Shown here one piece after another: positions 14,517-25,714 of a DNA stretch of 64,000 nucleotides; the first letter of the stretch is position 1; the number at the start of each line of letters is the position of its first letter. The DNA comes from JALZMG01 sp963844175 (GTDB taxonomy: Bacteria > Actinomycetota > Acidimicrobiia > Acidimicrobiales > Ilumatobacteraceae): NCBI GenBank assembly GCA_963844175.1, contig CAWJNE010000021.1, positions 248,001 to 312,000 on the forward strand. Direction: 5' to 3'. Position numbers and translations under genes: made by a program. The notes beneath the pieces are model-generated. The model had not been told where the DNA came from, did no database searches, and saw only the letters and a program-made list of their open reading frames with translations.

Positions 14517-17035
14517 GGCTGCTCCCCCGCCGGCAGGCTGATCACCATCGTCGTCCCCCCGCCCGGAGTGTCCTCGATGGCCAACTCGCCGCCCATCCCC
14601 TCGATGAACCCGCGGGCGATCGCCAGACCCAGCCCGACACCCTGCCGGTCGGCGCCGTGGTCGACGAGGCGCTGGAACGGTTGGAAAACGAGCGCTCGAT
14701 CGGCAGGCGCGATCCCAGGTCCGTGGTCGATCACCCGCACGTCGACGGTCGAGCCCCCGTCGCGTCGGACGGCACCGGCGAGGATTCTCACGGAGCGTTC
14801 CGGCGGGGAGAAGCGGACGGCGTTGGCGATCACGTTGGCCACGGCCCGCTCCAGGAGGTCGGGATCAGCGTCGACGACGAGGCCAGAGGGCACATCAACC
14901 TGGATCGCTGCGACCGAAGCTCCCAGGCTCGTCAGGCCGGCGAGCACCACCTCCTCGAGGCCGATCGGGCGCAGCTCGACGGCCAGGGCCGACGCCTGGA
15001 TGCGGCTCATGTCGAGCAGGTTGCCGATCAGCCGCGTCAGCCGATCGGTCTCCGACTCGATCGTTTCGTAGAACTCCGCCACTGTAGGGGCCGGCCAGTC
15101 GACATCGGGCTGACGGAGGCTCGAGATCGACGCCTTGATCGACGCCAACGGTGTCCGCAGGTCATGGGAGACAGCCTGGAGCAGCGCAGCCCGCATCGCG
15201 TTCGCCGTAGCCAGCTCGGCTGCCTTCCCGGCTTCGGCGCGCAGACGATCGCGCTCGGCCGCCGCGGCCAGCTGCGCGGCGAACGCATCGAGCACACGTT
15301 GATCCTCGGCCGTCGCCGGCGCTCCGTCCAACACCAGCTCGACCCCGTCACCCAGTTCTCGTCTCCACGGCGCGTCGGCGGGATCGTCGACGACGGTTCC
15401 CGATGACGCGACCACGTCCCACCCGCCGGGTCGACTGCGCACCAGCGCCACGCCGCGCAGGGCGAAGGTGGAGCGCAGCTCGGCGACCAAGGCGCTCGCT
15501 GACCCCGGCCGCGCCATCGCCCCCGCCAGCGTGGCCAGCGTCTCCGCCTCGGCCTGGGCTCGCGCCGACCGCAAGCGGCTGCGCCCGACCCGGTCCACGA
15601 GCACGGCGACGATCGCCGCGGCGATGACGTAGACGACGAGAGCGAGCACGTTGCCCACATCGGCGATGTCGAGCTGACCGTACGGCGGGCTGAAATACCA
15701 GTTGCCGAGCAGGAAGCCGCTGACGACGGTGAACGCAGCCGGAACGACCCCGCCGATCACGGCCACGGCCATCGCCAGGAGGAGGTAGAGCAGGAGCACC
15801 GTCGTCAGTCCGATCTCCTCGCGGACGCCGACGAACGCGACGGTGATGATGGGCAGACCCAACAACCCGACGATCCACCCCAACAGCTGCCGCCGGGCCG
15901 GCAGCGGTGTCAGCACCCGGCGGACGGCTGGCAACCGCCGCTCGCCGTGGTTGCCCTCCTCGCGTGGTCGCGAGATCACGTGCACGTCGATCGGCCCCGA
16001 CCGGCGCACCACCCGATTGACGATCGAGCCGTGCACGAGCTCGTGCCAGCGCGACCGCTCGCTGGCGCCCAGGACGATCTGGGTGGCGTTCTCGGCTCGC
16101 GCCAGGTCGACCAGCGTCGAAGCGACATCGTTGCCGACCACCTTGCGGTACTCGCCACCGAGCTCGCTCAGCAGCTGGCGCTGCACCGCGACATCGACCG
16201 CGCCGGCGTCGGATGTCAACCCGGTGTCGGCGACGACGTGCGCGCCGATCAGGTCACCTCTGGCTCGCTGGGCGATGCGCGCCGCACGCCGCAGGAGGTG
16301 GTCGGCGCCGGGAGCGCCGGACAGCGCGACCACGACGCGCTCGCGGGTCTCCCACGGCTGCGAGATGCCGTGGCGAGCTCGGTAGGCGGCCAGCTCGTCG
16401 TCGACGCGATCTGCGACCCACAACAGGGCCAGCTCGCGCAGGGCGGTGAGGTTGCCGGCGCGGAAGTAGTTCCCGAGCGCGGCGTCGATCCGGTCGGCGG
16501 CGTACACGTTGCCATGGGCCATTCGCCGTCGCAGGGCGTCCGGATCCATGTCGACCAGCTCGATCTGGTCGGCTGCCCTCACCACCTCGTCGGGCACGGT
16601 CTCGCGCTGCTGTACACCCGTGATCTCCTCCACGACGTCGTTCAACGACTCGAGGTGCTGGATGTTGACGGTGGAGATGACATCGATCCCCGCCTCGAGC
16701 AGCTCGGCGACGTCCTCCCAGCGCTTGCTGTTGCGTGCCCCTGGGACGTTCGTGTGGGCGAGCTCGTCGATCAGGACCTGCGCCGGCCGCCGGAGGAGGA
16801 CGGCGTCGAGATCCATCTCCGTCAGCACCGCTCCCCGGTGCTCGATCGTTCGCCGGGGGATCACTTCGAGGTCCCCGATCTGCTCGGCCGTCAGGGCTCG
16901 GCCGTGCGTCTCGACGAGACCGACGACGACGTCGGTCCCGCGCTGGCGGCGGCGGCGACCCTCGCTGAGCATGGCGAACGTCTTGCCCACCCCGGGGGCT
17001 GCCCCGAGGTAGATGCGCAGCGTGCCGCGCTTCAC
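14513..17035 (-). CDS. kdpD: Sensor histidine kinase KdpD
   Basis: An intact 840-aa KdpD. Order of parts: N-terminal KdpD sensor domain with a Walker A loop GAAPGVGKTFAML (~12-20) and GLVETHGR; a universal-stress-like domain (VVVALSGAPGADHLL to GSIVNRVVRRSG, ~230-350); four clustered membrane helices of the DUF4118 type (~385-490); a GAF-like region; the dimerisation domain with the phosphorylated His in AVSHDLRTPLASIKAS (~610); and the ATPase domain with N-box NVIANAVRFSPP, DHGPGIAP and GVGLGLAIARGF. It senses K+/ionic conditions and phosphorylates KdpE. It overlaps kdpC (ATGA, 17032-17035) and kdpE. Confidence 0.95.
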   Translation of the reverse strand: MKRGTLRIYLGAAPGVGKTFAMLSEGRRRRQRGTDVVVGLVETHGRALTAEQIGDLEVIPRRTIEHRGAVLTEMDLDAVLLRRPAQVLIDELAHTNVPGARNSKRWEDVAELLEAGIDVISTVNIQHLESLNDVVEEITGVQQRETVPDEVVRAADQIELVDMDPDALRRRMAHGNVYAADRIDAALGNYFRAGNLTALRELALLWVADRVDDELAAYRARHGISQPWETRERVVVALSGAPGADHLLRRAARIAQRARGDLIGAHVVADTGLTSDAGAVDVAVQRQLLSELGGEYRKVVGNDVASTLVDLARAENATQIVLGASERSRWHELVHGSIVNRVVRRSGPIDVHVISRPREEGNHGERRLPAVRRVLTPLPARRQLLGWIVGLLGLPIITVAFVGVREEIGLTTVLLLYLLLAMAVAVIGGVVPAAFTVVSGFLLGNWYFSPPYGQLDIADVGNVLALVVYVIAAAIVAVLVDRVGRSRLRSARAQAEAETLATLAGAMARPGSASALVAELRSTFALRGVALVRSRPGGWDVVASSGTVVDDPADAPWRRELGDGVELVLDGAPATAEDQRVLDAFAAQLAAAAERDRLRAEAGKAAELATANAMRAALLQAVSHDLRTPLASIKASISSLRQPDVDWPAPTVAEFYETIESETDRLTRLIGNLLDMSRIQASALAVELRPIGLEEVVLAGLTSLGASVAAIQVDVPSGLVVDADPDLLERAVANVIANAVRFSPPERSVRILAGAVRRDGGSTVDVRVIDHGPGIAPADRALVFQPFQRLVDHGADRQGVGLGLAIARGFIEGMGGELAIEDTPGGGTTMVISLPAGEQP

Positions 17036-17618
17036 GCTCCCATCTTGTCGTCGAGGGCCAGGTTGAGCACCAGCACGTTCACCCCGGGATCACCGAGGAT
17101 GCCCAGCGGGCGGTCGGTCGTGTGCTCGGCGACCAGCGCCAGCACGGCGTCCGGCTCGATGCCGCGCACTGCGGCAACCCGGGCCACCTGCAGCTCGGCG
17201 TTGCGCACGGAGATGTGCGGATCGAGCCCCGAGGCCGATGCGGTCACGGCGTCGACCGGGACCAACGCGTCCGGACCCAGCCCGTTCACTGACCGGTACT
17301 CGGCGACGCGCTCGGCGACGGTCGCCAGGAACTCCTCGTTGGTGGGGCCGAGGTTCGAGCCGCCGGACGCGGCCCCGTCGTAACCGTCGCCCGCCGCCGA
17401 CGGACGAGGGTGGAAGTACTGCGGTGAGGTGAAGGACTGCCCGATCAGCTCGGCGCCGACGACCACACCGTCGCGCTCGATCAGCCGGCCGTTGGCCGTG
17501 TCCCGCCACCCGAGCTGGGCGATCGCCGTGACGAGCAGCGGGTAGACGAGCCCGCAGACGACGGTGAAGGCGAGCACGGCGACGATCGCCGGACGGAGCT
17601 GGCGCAGGATCGGGCGCA

Positions 17619-17622
<4 letters not shown>
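17032..17622 (-). CDS. kdpC: K+-transporting ATPase subunit KdpC
   Basis: A 196-aa single-span accessory subunit of the Kdp P-type ATPase complex. It has an N-terminal membrane helix (AIVAVLAFTVVCGLVYPLLV, ~10-30), GQSFTSPQYFHPRPSAAGDGYDGAASGGSNLGPTN, visible as SPQYFHPRPSA and SGGSNLGPTN, and the C-terminal VTASASGLDPHIS and DPGVNVLVLNLAL motifs. Length and all signature blocks are normal. It overlaps kdpB upstream (17619-17622) and kdpD downstream by 4 bp each. Confidence 0.95.
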
Positions 17623-19692
<2,070 letters not shown>

Positions 19693-19755
19693 CTTCGGTG
19701 GGCGGTGCTCGCCGATGGCGGCGCTGCGGACAGTCTGGCGAGCGTCGAGTAGCGG

Positions 19756-21515
19756 TCACGATCGACCGGCTCAGGAGCGGAAGCTGCTCCACGATCGGGC
19801 CCAGGGCGAGGGCAGGGAAGAACGTCAGCCCGGCGACGATGACGATGGTCCCGGCGACGAGGCCGCCGAACAGTGGGGTATCGGTCGGGAAGGTTCCGGC
19901 CGTCACCGGCACCCGCTGCTTGCGGGCCAGCGATCCGCCGATGGCCAGCGCCGGGATGATCAGGAAGAAGCGACCGATCAGCATCGCCAGGCCCTGGGTG
20001 ACCGTGTACCAGTCGGTCCCGGTGCCCTGGCCGGCGAAGGCCGAGCCGTTGTTGTTGGCGACCGACGAGAAGTTGTAGAGCACCTCGGACAACCCGTGCG
20101 GCCCGGGGTCTTGGATCGTCGACGCCGCCGAGTCGAGGACCACGGAAGCGGCGGCGAAGGCGAGCATCGCGGCCGGCATGGCCACGAGGTACAGCACGAC
20201 GAGCTTCATCTCGGCGGCCTGGATCTTCTTGCCGAGGTACTCCGGCGTTCGACCGACCATGAGGCCGGCGATGAACACGGCCAGCAGGGCGTAGATCAGG
20301 ATCCCCATCAGCCCGACCCCGACGCCACCCGGGCTGATCTCGCCGAGCATCATCTGCAGCATCGGCATCATCCCGCCGACGGGCGTGAAGCTGTCGTGCA
20401 TGCAGTTCACCGAGCCGTTGGACGTCCCGGTGGTCGATCCGGCCCAGAGGCCGCACGACGCCGGCCCGTAGCGCACCTCTTTGCCTTCCAGGTTCCCGCC
20501 GACGAGCGCGGCCGACGTCCCTTGGTCGACGCCGAGCGGTGCGAGGTTCTGGTTGCCGCCACTCTCGGCGACCATCGCCAACACACTGAAGGCCAACAGG
20601 ATCCCCGCCATCACGACCAGCAGCACGCGGGCCTGGCGCTTCGAGCCGATCAGGATCCCGTACGCCACGACGAGCGCCAGCGGGAGCACGAGGATCGCCC
20701 AGTTCTCGACGAGGTTCGTCCAGCCGTCAGCGTTCTCGAACGGGTGGGCCGAATTGGCGTTGAAGAACCCGCCGCCGTTCGTGCCCAGCTGCTTGATCGC
20801 CACCTGGCTGGCCACCGGTCCGCCCGGGATGGACTGCGTGCCGGTCTCCAGCGCCGCAGCGGCGGCCGGGTCGATCGGTGTCGCCTCGGTGAAGCCGTTG
20901 AGGTTCTGCACGACCCCACCGATCGACAGCACGATGGCGACGACGAACGACAGCGGCAGGAGCACGCGCAGCGTGGTGCGGGTGAGGTCGACCCAGAAGT
21001 TCCCGATCGTGCGCTGCGCCTCGCCGGGTGATGCCGCGGATGATCGCCACGACGACGGCGATGCCAGCAGCGGCGGACACGAAGTTCTGGACCGTGAAGC
21101 CGAGCATCTGGGTGAGGTGGCTCATCGTGTTCTCGCCGCCGAACCACTGCCAGTTCGTGTTGGTCATGAAGCTGACCGCAGCGTTGAACGCGCCGAACGG
21201 GGCGACGTTCACGACCCCGGTCGGGTTGAACGGCAGCTGCTCCTGGACGCGCTGCAGCAGGTAGACGACCAGGAACGACACGAGGCTGAAGGCGAGGAGC
21301 GCGAAGGCGTAGACGTTCCACCGCTGCTCGCGCTCGGGGTCGACCCGCAGGAAGCGGTACACCGCTCGCTCGACCGGACGGAAGACGCGATCACCGGGCG
21401 CCGAGCCGTCAGCGCGACCGCCGTAGACCGCCGCCAGGTACCGGCCGAGTAGCGGAGCGGTGACTGCCAGCACGACCAGGAGCGCGATCAGTTGGAAGAT
21501 GCCCGAACCGGTCAT
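19756..21515 (-). pseudogene. kdpA: K+-transporting ATPase K+-binding subunit KdpA (two apparent frameshifts)
   Basis: The channel-like K+-binding subunit of KdpFABC. From ATG 21515 the first frame covers the N-terminal third, including FNAAVSFMTNTNWQWFGGE (selectivity-type NTNWQ loop). Near 21020-21035 the reading moves by one base to GEAQRTIGNFWVDLTR and on through IKQLGTNGGGFFNANSAHPFEN (core TNGGGFFNANSAHPFEN), VYNFSS-like NNNGSAF and GRFFLIIPALAIGGSLA to ALALGPIVEQL. A second one-base shift before 19758 is needed to reach a stop (TGA 19756-19758); without it the frame runs antisense-like into kdpB. The corrected product is about 585 aa, close to the family size. Confidence 0.9.
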
Positions 21516-21535
21516 GAAGTTCCCGACGCTTCGGC

Positions 21536-21600
21536 CCCCGGCCGCAGCGCGCGTGAATGGTCAGGTCGGCCTTGCCCGACCCAGCGAGCGGAGCGAGCCA
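21536..21600 (+). repeat. Dispersed mosaic repeat, copy B, inside the kdp operon
   Basis: CGCAGCGCGCGTGAATGGTC is followed by AGGTCGGCCTTGCCCGACC, a 6-bp-stem hairpin, and GCGAGCGGAGCGAGC. It occupies nearly all of the 90-bp gap between kdpF and kdpA, the only sizeable gap inside the operon, where genes otherwise overlap. Confidence 0.75.
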
Positions 21601-21605
21601 TCAGA

Positions 21606-21716
21606 TCAGAAGCGTTCCGGGCGTACGAGCACGACGATGAGGTAGATCGTCAGCAGCGCGGCGACGCCGAGCCCGATCCAGTTGTCGAGGTCGGCGGCGA
21701 AGATCGTCGAGGTCAT
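21606..21716 (-). CDS. kdpF: KdpF, small regulatory subunit of the Kdp ATPase
   Basis: A 36-aa single-span peptide starting at ATG 21716: MTSTIFAADLDNWIGLG, then the hydrophobic helix VAALLTIYLIVVLVRP and a short basic tail PERF. The helix ending in a VRPE(R/K)F sequence is characteristic of KdpF, which stabilises the KdpABC complex. Its start overlaps the stop of the 50-aa membrane protein (21713-21716, ATGA). Its size and position immediately before kdpA leave little doubt. Confidence 0.9.
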   Translation of the reverse strand: MTSTIFAADLDNWIGLGVAALLTIYLIVVLVRPERF

Positions 21717-21865
21717 CGAACGAGCTCCCGTTCATCGCTCGACGCCTCGGCCGTCTCGTCGACCGGCGAGGGGTCACGACCGATGATGCGGTCGCACCAC
21801 CGGACGTAGCTCACGCAGAGCGCGAAGAAGGCGACGGTGACGACCAGCACGACGACGTCCCTCAT
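21713..21865 (-). CDS. Small membrane protein preceding kdpF
   Basis: A 50-aa protein starting at ATG 21865: one N-terminal helix (MRDVVVLVVTVAFFALCVSY), then VRWCDRIIGRD and a polar acidic tail ending DERELVR. It overlaps the DUF4118 gene at its start (21862-21865) and kdpF at its end, both by ATGA, so it is locked into the kdp operon. An AGGAG-like site (GGAGACCTCC region) lies in the overlap. Similar small proteins precede kdpF in other actinobacteria. A structural or regulatory role in the Kdp complex is inferred from position only. Confidence 0.8.
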   Translation of the reverse strand: MRDVVVLVVTVAFFALCVSYVRWCDRIIGRDPSPVDETAEASSDERELVR

Positions 21866-22761
21866 CGGGAGACCTCCTTCGGGGTCGTGGATGACGACGG
21901 TGACGGACTGGCCCACACCGCACCGACCTGGTCGGCGATGGCCACGGCGACCAAGCGGTCGTCGAGGGGCACCGCCCTGCCCGGGCTGGGAACGAGCACG
22001 AACCGGCCGATCTCCTGCCCACGGGCCAGCACCGGGAGCTCGGCGCCGCCGGCCGGAAGCTCGAAGCCGGTGCGGCCGTCGTCGCCCACGGCGAACCGGA
22101 CGTGGGCTTGCAGCTCCACCGTGCCGTTGCGGGCGATCCGCGGGTATCGCGATGCGTCGACGAACGGCATGGCCTCGAAGTGACAGTCGCGCAGACCAAG
22201 GAGGTCGCTCAGCTCGCCCTGGGCCACGGCGATCACGTCCGCCGGTTGGCGGCCGGATGCCGCAACTTCGGCGACGTGGTGGATGCGCCGGATCTCGCTG
22301 CGCGCCGTCCCCTCGCGCCGGCGTGCGCGCTGCCCGGCGGTGGCGATCGTCCCGACGAGCAGCCCCACCACGAGCAGGAGGATCGACGTCTCGACGTCCT
22401 CGCGGGAGTCGATCGCCAGTGAGAGGTACGGGCGGGTGTGGAAGAAGTCGAAGGACGCTACGGCGGCCAGCGCGGTCACCACCCCGGCCGCACGGCCGCC
22501 GAGGGCGGCGACGGCCACGACGGCGATGGTCAGCACGAGCGCGGCGTTGGTGGTGTCGAAGAAGGAGCGCACCGTTGCCATGGCCGAGCCGAGCAACACC
22601 GTCGACGGAACTCCGACGGCAACCCCGATGAGCAACCCCCGACGGTCGAAGAACCGCGCCCAGCGCCCGACCACCGGGGATGACGTCATGCGGCCAGCGA
22701 ACCGCCACTCGACGCCCGTGGTGAGTGCCTTGACGCGCTGTTCAGCGCGCCGGCGGACCAT
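21862..22761 (-). CDS. DUF4118 (KdpD-like membrane) plus GAF-like protein heading the kdp operon
   Basis: A 299-aa protein with four packed membrane helices (~45-140: GLLIGVAVGVPSTVLLG, ALVLTIAVVAVAALGG, VVTALAAVASFDFFHTRPYLSL, ILLLVVGLLVGTIATAG). The FDFFHTRPYLSLAI segment is the hallmark of the DUF4118 domain of KdpD. The C-terminal ~130 residues look like a GAF-type fold. There is no His-kinase or ATPase domain. It is the first gene of the kdp operon, so it may be a detached sensor module working with KdpD or the pump. The start could be ATG 22761 or ATG 22689. A CGCGCTG-TT-CAGCGCG dyad lies at 22734-22749. Confidence 0.82.
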   Translation of the reverse strand: MVRRRAEQRVKALTTGVEWRFAGRMTSSPVVGRWARFFDRRGLLIGVAVGVPSTVLLGSAMATVRSFFDTTNAALVLTIAVVAVAALGGRAAGVVTALAAVASFDFFHTRPYLSLAIDSREDVETSILLLVVGLLVGTIATAGQRARRREGTARSEIRRIHHVAEVAASGRQPADVIAVAQGELSDLLGLRDCHFEAMPFVDASRYPRIARNGTVELQAHVRFAVGDDGRTGFELPAGGAELPVLARGQEIGRFVLVPSPGRAVPLDDRLVAVAIADQVGAVWASPSPSSSTTPKEVSR

Positions 22762-22818
22762 CTCAACGCGCGCCGCTCCCGCGGCCCGCGGGGCGGGCGC
22801 GTCCTAGGGTTCCCCACC

Positions 22819-23652
22819 GTGCTGGAGGTGGGCGTCGTGCTCGCAGTGGTCGTCGGCGCCGCCGTCCTCGGCGCGATCTTCCGCGTGCGGTCCGTCCGAC
22901 GTGCCGGTGACGACAACACCGACGACGCGCGGGCGATGGCCGAGGGCATTCACATGGGCGACCTCAGCGCACCCCTGCTGACGCTGGTGTCGCTCCTGCT
23001 GGCCTTCGTCCTCGTCCAGACGTTCTTGTCGTACCAGGACGCCAACGACAACGCAGTGCGCGAAGCCGGCGCGGTCGTCGCCGAGGGCCAGGCGGCGCGG
23101 CTGCTCACCCCGGGATCGGCGAGCAGGATCATCGGCGCGCTGCAGTGCTACGCCCGCGCCGTCGCCGGTCCCGGTTGGGAGGCCCTCGAGGAGACGCGCC
23201 AGACGGCGCCGATCACCGACGAGGCCAGCACCCGTGTCGGCGAAGCGTTGCTCGAGGCGCGCGCCGTTCCAGACGACCAGCAGGCCCTCGGCACCGTGCT
23301 CGACGCCGACGCTGCTCGGCTCGACGCGCGCGCCGGGCGCCTGGCCGAAGCGCAGCGTTCCGTGCCCGTCTCCGTCACCTTGCTGTTGATCGTCTCGGTC
23401 GCCATCGTGATCGGCGGGCTGGCCGCCCTCACCAGCAGGCGGGCCCGCCTGAGCTACGCACTACCCGTGCTGGCCGCCACGGTGATCATCTTCGCCGGGA
23501 CGCTCGTGGTGATCATCGACCTCGACCGCCCGTTCGGCGGCGCGGCGAGCATCCAGCCGACCGAGATGCGCGCCGCCGAGCGCAAGCTCGCCGCGCTGCC
23601 GGAGGCGGTGACGCCGCCCTGCGACGAGGACGGAAGGCCGCTTCCGAGCTGA
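22819..23652 (+). CDS. DUF4239 (bestrophin-like) membrane protein
   Basis: A 277-aa protein with four membrane helices in the 2+2 pattern of DUF4239: an N-terminal helix, LSAPLLTLVSLLLAFVLVQTF (core LLTLVSLLLAFVLVQTF) followed by SYQDANDNAVREAGAVV, a soluble helical middle, and two C-terminal helices (VTLLLIVSVAIVIGGLAAL, ALPVLAATVIIFAGTLVVII) then DLDRPFGG. The ending DLDRPFGGxxxI is typical of the family, which is related to bestrophin-type channels; function is unproven. The start is GTG 22819 with a TAGGGT box 8 nt upstream. It is divergent from the kdp operon. Confidence 0.85.
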   Translation: MLEVGVVLAVVVGAAVLGAIFRVRSVRRAGDDNTDDARAMAEGIHMGDLSAPLLTLVSLLLAFVLVQTFLSYQDANDNAVREAGAVVAEGQAARLLTPGSASRIIGALQCYARAVAGPGWEALEETRQTAPITDEASTRVGEALLEARAVPDDQQALGTVLDADAARLDARAGRLAEAQRSVPVSVTLLLIVSVAIVIGGLAALTSRRARLSYALPVLAATVIIFAGTLVVIIDLDRPFGGAASIQPTEMRAAERKLAALPEAVTPPCDEDGRPLPS

Positions 23653-23681
23653 GGTGCCGATCGTCCGGTTGACGGGTCAGC

Positions 23682-25046
23682 TCACGACGACGGCGGCGGC
23701 AGCGGCGGCGGCGGATCGCCCGGCGCCACGACGGCTCCGATCGAACGGAAGACGTAATCGCTCCAGTTCGGGTAGTTGCCCTGGGCATCGAAAACAGCAG
23801 GAAAGTAGGTCGTTGCCACGGCGATGGCGATGTCCTCGCCGGGGAGGTAGGCCTCCGTCGATCCGACGCCGCTGAGTGACGGGTTCTGCAGGATCCACGA
23901 GCCGGACCGCACGATCCCGAGCCCGTAGTTGTACGTGTCGGTCTGGGTGAAGCAACTCGGTTCGCACGCCGCGTCCTTCGTGCCGAACCCCAGCAGGTCC
24001 GGCGCCGTCATGGCCTCGTAGCTGGCGTCGGAGAGCAGCGCGCCGGTGCCGACCTGCTCGGCGGTGGTGATCATGTCGTCGATGGTCGTCGTCTGGTTGG
24101 CGCCCATCGGCGTCCCCCACTGCGTGTTCCAGTACGTGGCGTCCTCGTAGAACGAGCCCGTCGGCGGGATTCCGATGGCGACACGACGTTCGGAGCTGAA
24201 CGTGTGCAGGACGGGCTCGGGGATCTCCGACGTGATGGAGGCGACGGTGTTGGTGAGACCCATCGGATCGAGCACCTTCTCCTGCAGCAGCACGTCGAGA
24301 GGTTGCTCCCCGATCAGCGCCAAGATCTCGCCGAGGATCATGAAGTTGGTGTGGGCGTAGCTCCAGTTGGCGCCGGGGGCGAACTGCAGCGGGCGGGAGA
24401 AGGCGTACTGGAGGCGCTCCTCGAAGTTCCAGATGTGGAACGGGTCGTCGTTGAACGCCGTCAGCCAGGCCGGATCGGTTTCGAAGTCGGGGTACCCGGT
24501 GGTCTGGTTGGTGAGCATTCGCAACGTGACCTTGTCGGCCTCGGGCAACGTGGGCATCCAGCGGTCGATGGTGTCGTCGAGACTGACCTTGCCCTCGTCG
24601 ACGTAGATCAGCAGCAGGGTGCTGACGTAGGCGAACGCGACCGCGCCGTTGCGGAAGTTCATGTCCGTGGTCACCGGGACGTCCTCCATCGACGTGCCGA
24701 ACGCCTGCTCCGTCACGGTCTCGCCGTTCCGCGTGACCTTGACGATCACGCCGCGCAGGTGGTTCTCCGCCATCGACTGCTCGACGATCTCGGCGATCTG
24801 CGCCGCTTCGTCGGAACCACTCGGTGTCGTCGATGCGCTCGACGAGGTCGACTCGGTGCTCGACGGTTCCGACGTCGCCCCGTCGGTGGTCGACGGCTCC
24901 GAGCTCGATGCGGCCGAAGTGGATGGCGGTGCGGTCGAGGACGTCGGATCCGCGCCGACCGTCGTCGTCGCTGCGCCGTCATCGCTCGCACAGCCGGCAC
25001 CAGCCACCAGGGCGACCACCAGCACGAGCCCGCCGAGCTTGCTCAT
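23682..25046 (-). CDS. Beta-lactamase-fold lipoprotein lacking the SxxK catalytic motif
   Basis: A 454-aa lipoprotein with lipobox VAGAGCAS (Cys ~19), a Ser/Thr linker to ~80, and a class-C beta-lactamase/DD-peptidase fold. Fold landmarks are intact: LTNQTTGYPDF, FEERLQYAFSRPLQFAPG, YAHTNFMILGEILALIG and LDPMGLTNT. The nucleophile motif is not: where active relatives have SITK this protein has AVAF, so both the Ser and the Lys are replaced; the usual Tyr-x-Asn is YAH. It is probably a non-catalytic binding protein. The frame is clean. ATG 25046 is preceded by AGGGAGAG. An apparently active paralogue lies at 26175-27532. Confidence 0.85.
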   Translation of the reverse strand: MSKLGGLVLVVALVAGAGCASDDGAATTTVGADPTSSTAPPSTSAASSSEPSTTDGATSEPSSTESTSSSASTTPSGSDEAAQIAEIVEQSMAENHLRGVIVKVTRNGETVTEQAFGTSMEDVPVTTDMNFRNGAVAFAYVSTLLLIYVDEGKVSLDDTIDRWMPTLPEADKVTLRMLTNQTTGYPDFETDPAWLTAFNDDPFHIWNFEERLQYAFSRPLQFAPGANWSYAHTNFMILGEILALIGEQPLDVLLQEKVLDPMGLTNTVASITSEIPEPVLHTFSSERRVAIGIPPTGSFYEDATYWNTQWGTPMGANQTTTIDDMITTAEQVGTGALLSDASYEAMTAPDLLGFGTKDAACEPSCFTQTDTYNYGLGIVRSGSWILQNPSLSGVGSTEAYLPGEDIAIAVATTYFPAVFDAQGNYPNWSDYVFRSIGAVVAPGDPPPPLPPPSS

Positions 25047-25147
25047 CGAACTCTCCCTCTGATCCGCTCCGACTTCGTCGTCGATCGAGCGACGCCACCC
25101 TAGGTGCGCCGCCCGGCGGCGGCCCGTCGGCCGTCCCGGCCGGCCCG

Positions 25148-25153
25148 TATCGT
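25148..25153 (+). promoter_or_regulatory. -10 box of the DinB-like gene
   Basis: TATCGT ends 6 nt before the GTG at 25160, a leaderless spacing seen at several other genes here. No clear -35 box is visible. Confidence 0.45.
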
Positions 25154-25159
25154 TGAACG

Positions 25160-25654
25160 GTGCCGGCTGGCGAGACCTCGATCTGGACGGACGAGCTCCG
25201 GGCCCGCCTCGAGGAGCTGATCGAGCACTACCGGACATCCCTGCTCGATTCCCTCAGCGGGTTGAGCGAGGACGAGGCACGGCTCCGGCTCGTGCCGTCG
25301 AAGACGACGCTGCTCGGTCTGCTCAAGCACGTCTCGTTCGTCGAGGGCGTGTGGTTCGACCAGGCCGTCACCGGGCGATCCCCGTCGGAGATCGGCATCG
25401 CCAGCACGGTCGACCGCTCGTTCACGCTGCGCGACTCGGACACCGTCGAGTCCATTCGTGCCGACTACGAGCGCCGATGTGAGCAGTCCCGGCGAGCCAT
25501 GGCGGCGCTGCCGATGGACGCCGTCGTCGACGGTCGCGGGGAGCGTGCGGTGTGGGCGCTGCACCTGCAGGTGCTGCGTGAGCTGGCGCAGCACGCCGGG
25601 CATGCCGACATCCTGCGCGAGCAGGTGCTGGCCCGCCGGAACGGCGGGACGTGA
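25160..25654 (+). CDS. DinB-superfamily protein (DUF664)
   Basis: A 164-aa four-helix-bundle protein of the DinB/YfiT superfamily, DUF664 branch. Typical blocks are LRARLEELIEHYRTSLLDSL, LLGLLKHVSFVEGVWFDQA and the C-terminal HLQVLRELAQHAGHADILREQ, where His residues at LKHVSF, LRELAQHAGHADI and nearby positions form the usual three-His metal site. Such proteins act as thiol-dependent (mycothiol or bacillithiol) transferases or metal-dependent hydrolases; the reaction here is unknown. The start GTG 25160 has TATCGT 6 nt upstream. It ends convergently with the DUF1801 gene across a strong hairpin. Confidence 0.85.
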   Translation: MPAGETSIWTDELRARLEELIEHYRTSLLDSLSGLSEDEARLRLVPSKTTLLGLLKHVSFVEGVWFDQAVTGRSPSEIGIASTVDRSFTLRDSDTVESIRADYERRCEQSRRAMAALPMDAVVDGRGERAVWALHLQVLRELAQHAGHADILREQVLARRNGGT

Positions 25655-25667
25655 CCGCAGCCGGCTA

Positions 25668-25710
25668 CTCGGCGCGTTTCTCGTCAGCCCCTGACGAGAA
25701 CTGCGCCGAG
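25668..25710. terminator. Bidirectional hairpin terminator between convergent genes
   Basis: CTCGGCGC...TCTCGTCAG pairs with CTGACGAGA...GCGCCGAG, giving a 17-bp stem interrupted by a 3-nt internal mismatch and a 3-nt loop. It fills the gap between the DinB-like stop (25654) and the DUF1801 stop (25715). Confidence 0.75.
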
Positions 25711-25714
25711 AACC

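Noticed and set aside
22734..22749. CGCGCTG-TT-CAGCGCG dyad as a KdpE operator
   Set aside because: It may lie inside the coding region if ATG 22761 is the true start, and its sequence is easily produced in GC-rich DNA; kept only as a remark on the gene.
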